DNA from: Gigaspora rosea | Lineage: Eukaryota; Glomeromycota; Glomeromycetes; Diversisporales; Gigasporaceae | Direction of reading: 5' to 3' | Length of the DNA stretch: 64,000 nucleotides | NCBI GenBank assembly: GCA_003550325.1 | Contig: QKWP01001692.1 | Coordinates: forward strand, 1-64,000 | Part shown: piece after piece, positions 46,111 through 57,170 of the stretch | How the letters are laid out: every line of letters starts with the position of its first letter | Numbering within the stretch: the first letter of the stretch is position 1 | Position numbers and translations under genes: made by a program | Notes under the pieces: model-generated | Seen by the model: only the letters and a program-made list of their open reading frames with translations | What the model was told of the DNA's origin: nothing | Database searches by the model: none

Positions 46111-46336
46111 GTCGGGGATGATGCTGAAATCAGATGATCCTGAAATTTTGATTTATTTTAACATGAAATTTTAAGATTTTTTTGTGGTATTTTTTTCGTC
46201 TTTGTCTTATAAGGTTAGGGTAAGGTTTGGGTGTAGATTTGATATTTAAAGAGTATATATAGATTTTAGCAGGGCTTATAGTTTCAAATTGAGACCCCAA
46301 ATTTCAGCATCATCTGATTTCAGCATCATCACCGAT
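46111..46336. mobile_element. Nested 226 bp MITE inside the Harbinger-like element
   Basis: Inverted ends GGATGATGCTGAAATCAGAT and GATGATGCTGAAATCAGATG, flanked by ATTCAAT on both sides. The same insertion is present in the other copy (55475-55699), so it predates their spread. Confidence 0.8.
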
Positions 46337-46708
46337 ATTCAATATTAAAGAAATTTACTTAGTGACTCTAAAAAATCACTATTAAAATTATACAAAAGTT
46401 GAACGATCTTGGGACCCTGTAATTAGATTTTAATGATTTTGAGCAGAGATGGCATGTTAGGATATTGGACATTTGGACAATTTGGACATTTGGACATTTG
46501 GACAATGTCCAATTGTCCAAATAATTTTGATTGGACATAGTAACTTTTTTTATTAGACATTAAAAAAAAAATAATTTAATCTTGGTCTAAATTAAACTTA
46601 ACTCAGTCCAATATTTACTAACTGCTAATATAAAATATCTTTAATTTACAGTATATTTAAAAAGTATACTGATTAATAATAATTATTATTATTATAAAAA
46701 TATGCATA

Positions 46709-47693
46709 TGGTCCAGTGTGAAAATGTAGATACACAAAAACTAAAAGTTATTTTGTCAACATATAAAAGTTCTTCAGTTTTAACTATTTATTTATATTTT
46801 TTATACCTAATAAAAAAAGATCTAAGCTACATTTTGATATAATTTTTATTTTCATTTTATAATAAGCTTATTTTATAATAAATTTTTTAAAAAATTCTAT
46901 TTTAAAAAAAAAAAAAAAATTTTATTTTTTAAAAAAAAAAAAAAAATTTTTTTAAAAAAAATTATTTTTGCCACCAATATGCAACTTTATAAGCTTGTAC
47001 TATGCAACTGCATTGCCATACATATGCTAAATATACAGTTAAAATTTTAACTTAATTGGATTAGTAGTTGTTAAAATATAGATTAAAAACTAATTTATTT
47101 TAATAAAGTTTTATATATAAGTATATATAGTAATTTTATATATAGTAATTATTATTAAATATTTTAAAATTTATATTTTATCAATTACTGAATTAAGCTA
47201 AAATTTTATAAATATATTTAGCATATAAGTTATATAACAATATACTTGTACAATAAAAACTTACAAATTTGTAAATTAGTAACAAAAATATAGTTATTTT
47301 AAAAGGCATTTTTTTGCTTTTTTTAAAAAAAATACTAAATTTTAAAAACATTATTACACAGAAATATGTATATAAAAAGATAATAAATTTTATATTAATA
47401 AATAGCTTAGAACTTGGTTTATTTAGCACAAAAAAAATTATAAATAGATAATTAAAATTAAAAAACATTATATATATAGATAAATTAATTATTTAATTTT
47501 AATTTATTCATATTTTTGCATTTTACAAATTGAAAAAAATAAGTCATTAATAAAAATTTTACAGAAATAAAATTTTTATTAAATAAATCCACAGACCTAA
47601 GTAATAAATAAATGCATTTAAATGCTTATATTAATTTCAGAAATTTTTTTTATTATAAGATACATCGTGTATCTACATTTTTGCACTGGACCA
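46709..47693. mobile_element. TA-flanked TIR element nested in 46445-48595
   Basis: Ends TGGTCCAGTGTGAAAATGTA and, inverted, TGGTCCAGTGCAAAAATGTA continue through GATACAC. They are flanked by TA. The interior is extremely AT-rich; a 91-codon minus-strand frame at 47193-47468 is hydrophobic low-complexity and unsupported. Confidence 0.8.
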
Positions 47694-47904
47694 TATATAC
47701 ATATATATTCATACTACTAAATCAACTTAAATTCCATTTTACCTACAATATTTATATTTGATATTGGCTAATGAAATATGATTAATCAAACAGAATTTTA
47801 GAAACTGTAAATGATTGTATTTTAAAAAGAATAATAACAATAATTGTTTTTATTTTTAATTTTAAAATAAAGGCATATTATAAAAGAAAACACACCAACA
47901 CAAA

Positions 47905-48372
47905 AAATTAAAGGTAGCTTATTTTTGGATATAATTAATTTTTCAATTGCAAATAGTTATTACATAGTAAAGTCTAAATTTTCTATGTAAATTGATAATT
48001 GATGCTTAAATAAACTTGTTTGGAAGACTAAAATACATGTATACTAAAAGTTTTATCAAAATGAAGCAGTTTATATTATTTGACTTTTATTTTTAAATTT
48101 AATGAATATATTTTGTTAATAAAATTTTAATTTTTTGTTGAACATAAATATTAAAAACTAATTAACAAAAATTTCTCTGATATTGATAAAAACTTTAGAG
48201 AATATGTATTTTGATCTTCTGAATAAGTTTACTTAAGTGACTATAATCGATTTGCATAGTAAACTTTGAACTTTACTATGAGTAACTTTGTCAATCATAA
48301 GGTAGCTTATTTTCAGGTCAAAGACGTTTTTGAGTTTTTTGACCAAAAGAGAGAGGATATCTTATTTTTATC
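47905..48372. mobile_element. Second copy of the 91-618 foldback family
   Basis: AGGTAGCTTATTTTTGG, ACATAGTAAAGTC, TTTTGATCTTCTGAATAAGT and GTTTTTTGACCAAAAGAGAG all match the first copy in order. The outer TIR is not clear. Confidence 0.7.
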
Positions 48373-49007
48373 TTTTGGTATCATATTATTAAAATTGTCC
48401 AATAAAATTATTGGACAATTGGACATATGTCCAATTGGCAATTTGGACATATATCCAATAACCTTACAATTTACTTGGACATTGTCCAATGCCTAAAGGT
48501 CCAAAAAATTATTTGGACATTTGGGCTATGTCCAAATGTCCAAATGTCCAATTGTCCAATTAAATTTTATTTGGACATTGTCCAATGACAACTCTGATTT
48601 TGAGCTTGTTAGAATCGTCTCACTGAGACGAACATTTTGGTAGTTAAATCATTCAAAACGGGCTAGTGGATCAAAAGTTATTCAATATTAAAGAAATTTA
48701 CTTAGTAATTCTAAAAAATCACTATTAAAATTACACTAAAGTTGAATGATCTTGGGATCCTGTAATTATATTTTACCGATTTTGGGCTTGTTAGAATTGT
48801 CTTAATAAGACAAACATTTTGGTAGTTAAATCATCCAAATTGGTCCAGTAGAGCAATAGTTATTATCAATTTCATAAATTGAAACATATAAATAAATTTT
48901 AAAAAATATAAAATTTGATTGGCTAATAGAGTATCAAGTGTGGGTGGGTGGGGTAAAATTTTGAAATTTATTAGTAAAAAAATATTATGTAATTTCTGGA
49001 AGCCCCC

Positions 49008-50647
49008 TAATTGCTCAATTTTCATAGTAAAAAATTTACTTCTATGTTCTGTATAACAAATAATGTGCCTAGTATATAAAAATCATATTCTAGACATTTT
49101 ATATATTTTTAAAGCTAATTTAAACACTAGTTTTTAAATATTTTTGCTTTAGAAATGATAATTTTCTACAATACTAATGGGTCAATTCTGTTCAAGCAAA
49201 AATACAAATTTTGCAGATCATGTTAGTAATTTTGCATGATTTTTGCTAGATTTTTATAGGTTCTGTATAGTTTTGTAATATAGATAAATGGCCAAAATGG
49301 TTTTAAAATTGGTTTAGTTAGCTTTGTGCATTGTTTCAACATCACTATTTGCTGATGAAAAGCTTTATCTTTTACTATAACTAACTTATCTTATTTAAGC
49401 TTATAGTCTAAGGATAACCAAGATAGACTAAATTAAAATTTGCTTAATAAACTAAAATAAATATGAGTTCACAAAAGAAACAAACCAATTTCTTCTGCAA
49501 ACCTTATCACTTACTAATATATTTGTTTATTTATTACCTTATATTTATTCAACTAATTGCTTAGACTTTTTCATTTCTTATCTTATATAAAATTACTTCA
49601 TACTTACCAAATATCACAAATTGATTACTTGATCAATTATTAGACTAAATATTGAACATTTCATATGTTTGGTCTCATATTGATTCAAGACCAAAGCTGT
49701 CTTGATACTTATGTATTGAGCAGCTTTTTTTAAAAAATAATATATATAAGCATACTCAAAATAATCTGCAGATAGAATGTTTGACTATGAATATCTATTA
49801 CTTACCTTTTTATATTAGTAGCTTTTGGCCAATCATTAATCAAAATTACTTTTTGCAACATTCTATAGTACTGTGTAATTTTCTGTATTCTGTAATTTTT
49901 GTGATATTCTGTACAATGCAAAAGATTATATTCCTTTTTTGTTTTTTTCTTTTTTTTGTACACATGTTTTGTTCTAATATCAGACTAACCTAAAACAATC
50001 AAAATTTATGCTCTCTGATTGGTTAATTCTTATGGGCCATGTTACATTACTGCAAATGTGTTCAAGAACTAGTGACAATGATTTTTTGCAAAATACAGAT
50101 GCTACAGAATTATGGATTGAGAAGTATTTTGCAAAAATTAAATGTTGTTACCAATGAACAGAATTTAGACTAGACTTTGATTCAGACCAATCAAATTGCT
50201 TATTTACTTGTAAGTTTTAATAGAAATCTTGAAAGAATAAATAATTAATTAACACAAAATACAATTGTAGTTTGTTAGGAAGATTCAGTATATTAGCAAT
50301 TGGATTTTTTTGCACAGAAATAGAAAATTTTTTGCAGAAATTCACAGAATTTGAAATTTTATCATGCATAAATATAAATTTAGAAACAAAATAACTACAA
50401 AATTGTGATTTAGCTACTGCAGAAAAGCCAAGAACCTACATGCAAATTAATTGAATTTCAGGATTAGGTATAATGTAAAAATCATACTTTTTATAATTTT
50501 TTATAAAATATTACTAACAAGAATTTTGTTTATAAAATTGTCTTCTGTGAAAAAATTTCTTGCAAAATTTTGGTATTAGAAATGCTCTACTAAGTGCCCA
50601 ACATTACCCTAACTATTTAATTTATTATTTTAATTCTTTCACTTTGT
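49008..50647. other. AT-rich intergenic region
   Basis: No gene recognised. TTTTGCA(G/A) words recur (49205-49260, 50080-50160, 50290-50350), suggesting yet another decayed word-repeat element. A hydrophobic 70-codon frame at 49781-49993 has no other support. Confidence 0.5.
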
Positions 50648-51295
50648 CAGGTATAAGATATGTCCCCTTAAAATAGATCAAATTGCTTTCTATAATTAAA
50701 ATTTTTAAAAAAAACATATGAATTTACTATAAACTTTGAGCTGAAGATCCTATTCAGCTTAACTAATTAACTTCAAATTAAATTTTTTGGGAATATAGAG
50801 CACAGGAAAGAGAAAAAGGTTGTACAAAAATCAGATTATTTAAAATGTAACTTTACCAAAAACAAAAATATTCACTAAACAAGTTTACTTAGAGGCCCAA
50901 AGCAAGTCATCTTAATAAAAAAAGAGGTTTTATATTACAAACCAAAAATTTTTAACTTTAGTATATAGACAACTATTTTTCTTACAAAGTAACCTACTTT
51001 GGTCGCCTAAGTAAAGTTGTTTAGAGCATGGTTTTATATATAACTACTGATTTAAAATTAGTAAATTTTGTTTTTGGTAAAGTTACATTTTGAAAAAGTA
51101 CAAAATTAGCAAAATTTTAATTTGATTTTTGTACTATCTTTTTCTCCTCCCTGTGCTCTATATTTCTGTAAAATTTAATTTGAAGTTAATTAGTTAAGCT
51201 GAATAGGATCTTTAGCTCAAAGTTTATAGTAAATTCATATTTTTTTTTAAAATTTTAATTATAGAAAGCAATAAATGGAACATGTCCTATGCCTG
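50648..51295. mobile_element. Foldback element, nearly one palindrome
   Basis: Ends CAGGTATAAGATATGTCCC and, inverted, CAGGCATAGGACATGTTCC begin arms of about 300 bp that stay complementary almost to the centre (about 50965). Matching landmarks are CAAACTTTGAGCTGAAGATC-like and GGTAAAGTTACATTTTGAAA. Its length rules out random pairing. No coding role. Confidence 0.8.
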
Positions 51296-52048
51296 TTATT
51301 TGATTTAATTGTCTTGATTTTACATTACATCTAATCTCCAAATATAATTGGTTTGTACTACAAAAGTCACATGACTTAAAAATTTTTGTAAAATCAAAAT
51401 AAACATTCATTTTGCCAAAATTACCTATAATACAAAAATCGCATAGAAAACCACCCAAAGTGTGCTAACAAAAATTTTTCTTTGAGCAATTTTACTATAT
51501 GGGTAATGGACCATTTTAGATACTTTTTTTATTAATTTTGAGATTTTTGATTCAAAACAAAGTGCTAGTTTCTATTTATATATATCTTACTTTTCACTCT
51601 ACATTGATATAATAATTTATTGAGATATTTTAACTTGAAGGTAGACCAATCTTTGAACTATGTGTTTTAAAAATAGATCAATAACAAAAGATACAGCACA
51701 ATTAAATTTTATTAGTCAGTTAATGCAGAAAATCATCGGCCCTGGCCAGGGCGTTATTTCGAAATTATACATGCTATTTTTAGGGGATATGGTTTTCTAA
51801 ATAACGCCCCAGCCTGATATTTCATAACAATATGGTATTATTTTTTTTAACAAAAAAATATGGAAATGGATAAATAACTCTAATTTAAAGTAACAATTAA
51901 CTTTTCTATTTTATATAAAAAATATTTAAGAATTTTATATGTTGTTACACTTTAAAAAATTAGGTTTAAATTTTTTTTATTATAGGGTAATCTTGCTAAA
52001 CTCAAGTAGTATTAGAAATATACAGTATAAATGTGAAATAACACTCAG
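51296..52048. other. Patchwork of repeat fragments before the LTR element
   Basis: GCAGAAAATCATCGGCCCTGG at 51726 is an end of the 32748 family. AGGGCGTTATTTCG at 51748 is an end of the 35868 family. 51905-52035 repeats 35755-35880. The LTR retrotransposon entered at 52048. Confidence 0.6.
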
Positions 52049-53117
52049 TGTGAAGGGCTCCAGTCACAGGACTTTTTCTTTTTTTGTGTACCTCAGGGGA
52101 TTTTCTGTTTGTTTACATTGTTATGATAGTAATATTTCTCCTAATACAAAACATAGATAGTGGAATCACCTTAGCCCCAAATAGAATAAGCAATTTAACA
52201 TAGTAAATTGGGACAAGCACATGCTAACTGTGCATGCCAAGATCACAAACTAGTTCAAGTTAATAACATTTCGTCATAGTGTTTGTTTGTTTCCTTAAAT
52301 AATAAGCACATACCGGTTCTTACATGTGGCGGTTTTTCTGCCAATGTTTGTTTATTTCACTTTCTTTCACTAAGCCATGTAATTTATCGTGGTTTTGTAT
52401 ATAGCATTCCATATCCATTGTTTGTTTACACTTTCTTTCATTAAACAATATATTTAGCTTAGATGTTAGTTCTGATAATGTTATGGTACTGGCGCATAAA
52501 TTTTGGCTCCGGCACAAACAAAAAGCCTAAGAAGCCATTACTGCCCCAAGTACGTCTCAAGGCGAAGGAATTTGTCTCCAAACTTTCACTCAAGGTGAAG
52601 TATAACCTTTGTGAGTCAGAAATGAATCTAAAGGAATAGAATAAGAGTTAGTTAGAAATTAGTTAGAGTAGTCTAAAATTCATATATTTATTAAAAGGGT
52701 AAAAAGTATATAAGACCCTCCTTTTGCGCTTCAATAAAGTTAACTCTGTTGAGTTCGAGTTTTATAAAAGATAAAAATTCTAACCTTCGAAATCAGAGTA
52801 GAAGTGTTAAGAAGTTTCTTTTGTTGTTAATCCCTTTTGTAGATAAAAATCGCTTATTGAACTTACCCTATCCAGTAAAAATATTCGTGTTTAAAGTTAA
52901 AGTTGTATCGTTATAACCCGTGGTTTGAACCCAGTTTTAGTTTATAGTTCCGTTAAAACAAGAAAGATCAAGTTAACCACCTCTTATTTATATCATCGAT
53001 TAAACCCCTATTGATTATCTGATATATCAAACAATTAAACTTCGACATTGTTTAACTCATCATCTGCATTACCTATCGGCCTACCGATCGTTAATTATAT
53101 TAATGATTATATTTAAC
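52049..53117 (+). repeat. 5' LTR
   Basis: TATATAAG at about 52707 and AATAAAG at about 52734 are a plausible promoter and polyadenylation signal, placing R near 52735. The 3' edge is uncertain: I put it before TGGTACCCTGCAATAA at 53118, a possible primer-binding site, but the LTR does not end in CA there. Confidence 0.7.
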
Positions 53118-53180
53118 TGGTACCCTGCAATAAATAAGAAGAATTATATATAAATAGAGTGGATTTAGAACCACCCACAG

Positions 53181-53427
53181 GCAGTATTGTACATGGGACA
53201 GTTGGGACATACGTTGGGACATTTTGGGACATTCTGGGACAATTTTATAAATTGAAATTACTTAAAATTTTATTAAGATAATCTAATTAAATTTTTTTAA
53301 AAATGTTTTCAGTACCTAAAAAAATATATAATTATATTGGACATAGTTGGAACACTTGGGACACTGGGATGTTGGACGTTGGGACATGGCAAAAAAAGGC
53401 TGGGACAGTAAAAATGTACAATACTGC
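53181..53427. mobile_element. 247 bp TIR element in the retrotransposon leader
   Basis: Ends GCAGTATTGTACATGGGACA and, inverted, GCAGTATTGTACATTTTTAC. Flanked by CCACAG on both sides. GGGACA(T/G) is repeated about ten times inside. Non-coding. Confidence 0.75.
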
Positions 53428-53749
53428 CCACAGAAGACATATAAAAGAAATAGAAGCTATACTTATCTTCGTTATCCAAGCTGCAGCAAGACCCAACAAG
53501 ACCTTCGACACCTGGACCAAATTAAACACATCTCTTTTTGCCTACCAATTCAAAGATCAAGAGTCTTGCCGGGTTGTTAGACATAGTTTTGGTTAGTTGG
53601 TAGTGTTGTTAGTTGTGTTTAGTATTTAGACCGATAGCCTTGCCCGCCACAATTGGTGGTGATTGTGAGATCAAACTACTCCACGTAATACTGAAAGACA
53701 CACCCTCTATTCAAACCACTCCTACAAGAAATATTACCCTACCTGAAAG

Positions 53750-54960
53750 ATGTCAGATATCGACAATTTCGGAGAAGAACGACCCTTGCCACCTTATGAA
53801 CTACCGGCTGAAGCTGAACTCCAACCAGACCGGAATCAGACTCAAAACCTTTTATGAGACATAGTACAAGCTTTTAGAGATGTAGCTATGCATGATGTTC
53901 CACCTACGCCTCGTGAGAATAATTGGGTTCATATAAAGACCTTTAAGGGGAAAGATAATAAAGGCCCTGTCAAGTGGGTCAAAGCTTTTGAACGAGCTGC
54001 TGATGCTAATAACTGGGGACGTGGAAGAAAAATTCAGATCGTATCTGGCCATTTAGCTAGAATCGCAGCAAGCTGGTATAATGATAATAAGGATGGCTTA
54101 CTCTATTGGGATGATAAAGCTAATCCAAATGATAGTTTTATACAATCGTTTGTGAAGTACTTTACACCCAGAACAAAAGCACCAATGGCAAATCGAGTTG
54201 AATACCCTTACACAAGAAGTAAACGAAAAAGTTGATAAATATGGCTACAAGTTCAAAAGGTTATTAAAAAAGGTTGACCCAAACCACAGTTTACCTGATA
54301 CTTACGTAGTTCAAATGTTCTTTAGGGTCCTCCAAGGAAAAACTGCCATCTTGATGTCTCTTAGTGACCCCAAAAATTTGTAAAAAGCAAAAACTATTGC
54401 GAGAAAAATTGAAGCTGAAAATTATTATAAAAAAAAGAATGACCCACCAAACCTTAGTAGAGGAGCTGGCCCAACAAATGTAGCAAATGGTGGCCAATTT
54501 GCCAAGTTGACAACGAGCCTCGCCACAGGGACTGGAACCAATCCCAACCCATCTCAACGGAGACAGTATCAGCCTCGACCAACAAACCATGAAACTTTTA
54601 CTTGTTATAATTTTGGAGAAAGAGATCATATAGCCAGAAATTGCCTTACTGAACGACGGCCAGCCTTCAGGATCGCCCCTACCAATTCCCGTAATGAAAA
54701 CCACCGTACATGAAGTGTTAATTTATGTGACATATACCAATCTACCCTTGAAGAAGAAGCAAATGCCATTAAACGCAAGGAACAGCCAGCCACTAACCCC
54801 AGTGGGAGGATCATCTCCAAAAAAGGGTAGCCCAGGAACAACTAGAGGTCGCAGTACCCATGGAAGTAGTTGCTGAAAACACTCCCCAAGCCACCAGCCC
54901 GCTTGCACCTGTACGAGTCAACCAGCCTCGACGTAAAAGAGGACCTTCTATGGTAGATCT
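53750..54960 (+). pseudogene. gag region
   Basis: The frame from MSDIDNFGEERPLPPYEL meets a TGA at 53855 and continues through NNWVHIKTFKGKDNKGP and WVKAFERAADANNW, typical of retrotransposon gag. 54198-54383 and 54507-54713 continue it in other frames. CYNFGERDHIARNC is a CCHC zinc knuckle whose second Cys is Phe. Several frame changes; inactive. The last part, VRVNQPRRKRGPS, runs to the insertion at 54965. Confidence 0.8.
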
Positions 54961-54964
54961 GTTA

Positions 54965-56263
54965 GGGGGCTTCCAGAAATTACGTAATATTTTTTTACTA
55001 ATAAATTTCAAAATTTTACCCCACCCACCCACACCTGATACTCTATTAGCCAATCAAATTTTATATTTTTTAAAATTTATTCATATGTTTCAATTTATGA
55101 AATTGATAATAACTATTGCTCTACTGGACCAATTTGGATGATTTAACTACCAAAATGTTTGTCTTATTGAGATGATTCTAACAAGCCCAAAATCGTTAAA
55201 ATATAATTACAGGATTCCAAGATCATTCAACTTTAGTGTAATTTTAATAGTGATTTTTTAGAATTACTAAGTAAATTTCTTTAATATTGAATAACTTTTG
55301 ATCCACTAGCCCGTTTTGAATGATTTAACTACCAAAATGTTCGTCTCAGTAAGACAATTCTAACAAGCTCAAAATTGTTAAAATCTAATTACAGAGTCCC
55401 AAGATCGTTCAACTTTTGTGTAATTTTAATGGTGATTTTTTAGAGTCACTAAGTAAATTTCTTTAATATTGAATGTCAGTGATGATGCTGAAATCAGATG
55501 ATGCTGAAATTTGGGGTCTCGATTTGAAACTATAAGCCCTACTAAAATCCATATATACTCTTTAAATATCAAATCTACACCCAAACCTTACCCTACCCTT
55601 ATAAGACAAAGACGAAAAAAATACCTCAAAAAAATCTTAAAATTTCATGTTAAAATAAATCGAAATTTCAGGATCATCTGATTTCAGCATCATCCCGACA
55701 TTGAATAACTTTTGATCCACTGGCCTATTTGAATAGTTTAACTGCCAAAATGTTTGTCTCAGTGAGACGATTCTAACAAGCCCAAAATTGCTAAATTCTA
55801 ATCAGATTTTTTTGTTTGTTTAACAATACAAATCTTTATCGATATTGGAATCCTGTAATTGGAATTTAGCAATTTAGAGCTTGTTGGAATCGTCTCACTG
55901 AGACGAACATTTTGGTAGTTAAATCATCCAAAACGGGCTGGTGGATCAAAAGTCATTCAATATTAAAGAAATTTACTTAGTGATTCTAAAAAATCACTAT
56001 TAAAATTACACTAAAGTTGAATGATCTTGGGACCCTGTGATTAGATTTTAACGATTTTGAGCTTGTTAGAATCGTCTCAGTGAGACGAACATTTTGGTAG
56101 TTAAATCATCTAAATTGGTTCAGTAGAACAATAGTTATTAATAACTTTATAATTTTATACTTTTGGCCAGAATTATAAAAATTTGACCAGAATTATAATT
56201 ATAACCTGATATTTTCGGGACCCTACCCACCCACTAAAAAATCACGTAATTTCTAGAAGCCCC
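54965..56263. mobile_element. Harbinger-like element, copy 2
   Basis: GGGGGCTTCCAGAAATTACG and, inverted, GGGGCTTCTAGAAATTACGT, flanked by TTA (54962-54964, 56264-56266). It is the inverse of 45546-49007 without the Mutator-like insertion. Five CGTCTCASTGAGACG-type palindromes lie in inverted units. It interrupts the polyprotein between gag and protease; the reading resumes YNIAENLLGQQANAMYGQIL. Confidence 0.88.
55475..55699. mobile_element. Nested 225 bp MITE, second copy
   Basis: GATGATGCTGAAATCAGATG ends in inverted pair, flanked by ATTGAAT on both sides. Same location in the host element as 46111-46336. Confidence 0.8.
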
Positions 56264-57170
56264 TTACCACTGTATAACATAGCAGAAAACTTGTTAGGGC
56301 AGCAAGCTAATGCCATGTATGGGCAAATTTTGCAAATTCCAAAACAAAGACAGAATCTAGTCAAGGCTCTATGACATCCTATTATACCTATAGTAGAAGA
56401 AACCAACCTGGCTGACCTGCTTCCAGCACCAAGACCTCTCCTGCTAAATGTTATGTTAGAATTAAAAATAACCCATTATTAGCTATCCTAGACTCGAGTG
56501 CGGCTGTAAGCATAATGTCAAAAATCTACTGGACAAGTTAGGTTTTCAAATACAAGAGCCTTCGATCTTAGTAGTAGTAACTGCAGATGGGTCCAGAAAG
56601 CGAGCTCTAGGCAAGGTAGTTGACTTGAAACTGGCTGTAGGAAATGTCTTAGTCCCAACCAGCTTTCAGATTATCGAATCTTCCAACAAAACTTTGTTCT
56701 TGGAATTAACTGGTTCCGAAAGATTCGAGCACGTCTTCATTTTGATGAAAACAAGCTCATATTCCGGTATCTAGGAAAAAGTACTGAAATCCCAATTATT
56801 CAAACCAAGAAGGACCCGTCCGATCAATCTAAAAAAGCTTATGAGAAAGAAAAGAAAGAAAAAGACTTTTTTAACAATTATGAAGAGGAAAAGCTAGAGG
56901 AGGTAGAAAGTTACCACATGAAAAATATAGATTTATGCTCTTTACAAACATATGAGAAAAACAGTCCCGCTATATACTTTACCGACCTCGAAGAGCTCCC
57001 GACTATAGAATATGGTGAAAGTTCCAAGATGGCCCCGGAATGAATCATGGAACAGTTAATGCAGAAAGCTGCTATAAATAGTGAACAAAAAGAAACAGCC
57101 ACCCTTGTTGTGAAGGACTATCAGAATCTTTTCCCCAGTAGCCCAGACAAGCTGGGATACATCTCCAAAG
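56264..57170 (+). pseudogene. Protease region of pol
   Basis: ILDSSAAVSIMSK is the aspartic protease active-site region, with Ser in place of the usual Gly of DSG. TADGSRKRALGKVVDLKLAV and QIIESSNKTLFL follow, then FRKIRARLHFDENKL in another frame. Stops and shifts are present (TGA near 56371). Confidence 0.7.

Larger units (their letters stand above)
46445..48595. mobile_element. Mutator-like TIR element with TTGGACA words
   Basis: Flanked by the 10 bp repeat GATTTTGAGC (46435-46444, 48596-48605), which is single in the uninterrupted copy. Ends AGAGATGGCATG and, inverted, AGAGTTGTCATTGG. (A/T)TTGGACA / TGTCCAA occurs well over a dozen times, confined to 46462-46540 and 48390-48590. It carries no gene and contains two further insertions. 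Confidence 0.8.
45546..49007. mobile_element. Harbinger-like element, copy 1, with nested insertions
   Basis: Ends GTGGGCTTCCAGAAATTACG and, inverted, GGGGGCTTCCAGAAATTACA, with TAA on both sides (PIF/Harbinger-type 3 bp duplication). It is the inverse of 54965-56263 apart from an insertion at 46445-48595. Internal units of about 190 bp occur in both orientations. Each carries the 15 bp palindrome CGTCTCACTGAGACG or a variant, five times in all. It is non-coding, so presumably moved by a transposase elsewhere. Confidence 0.85.
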
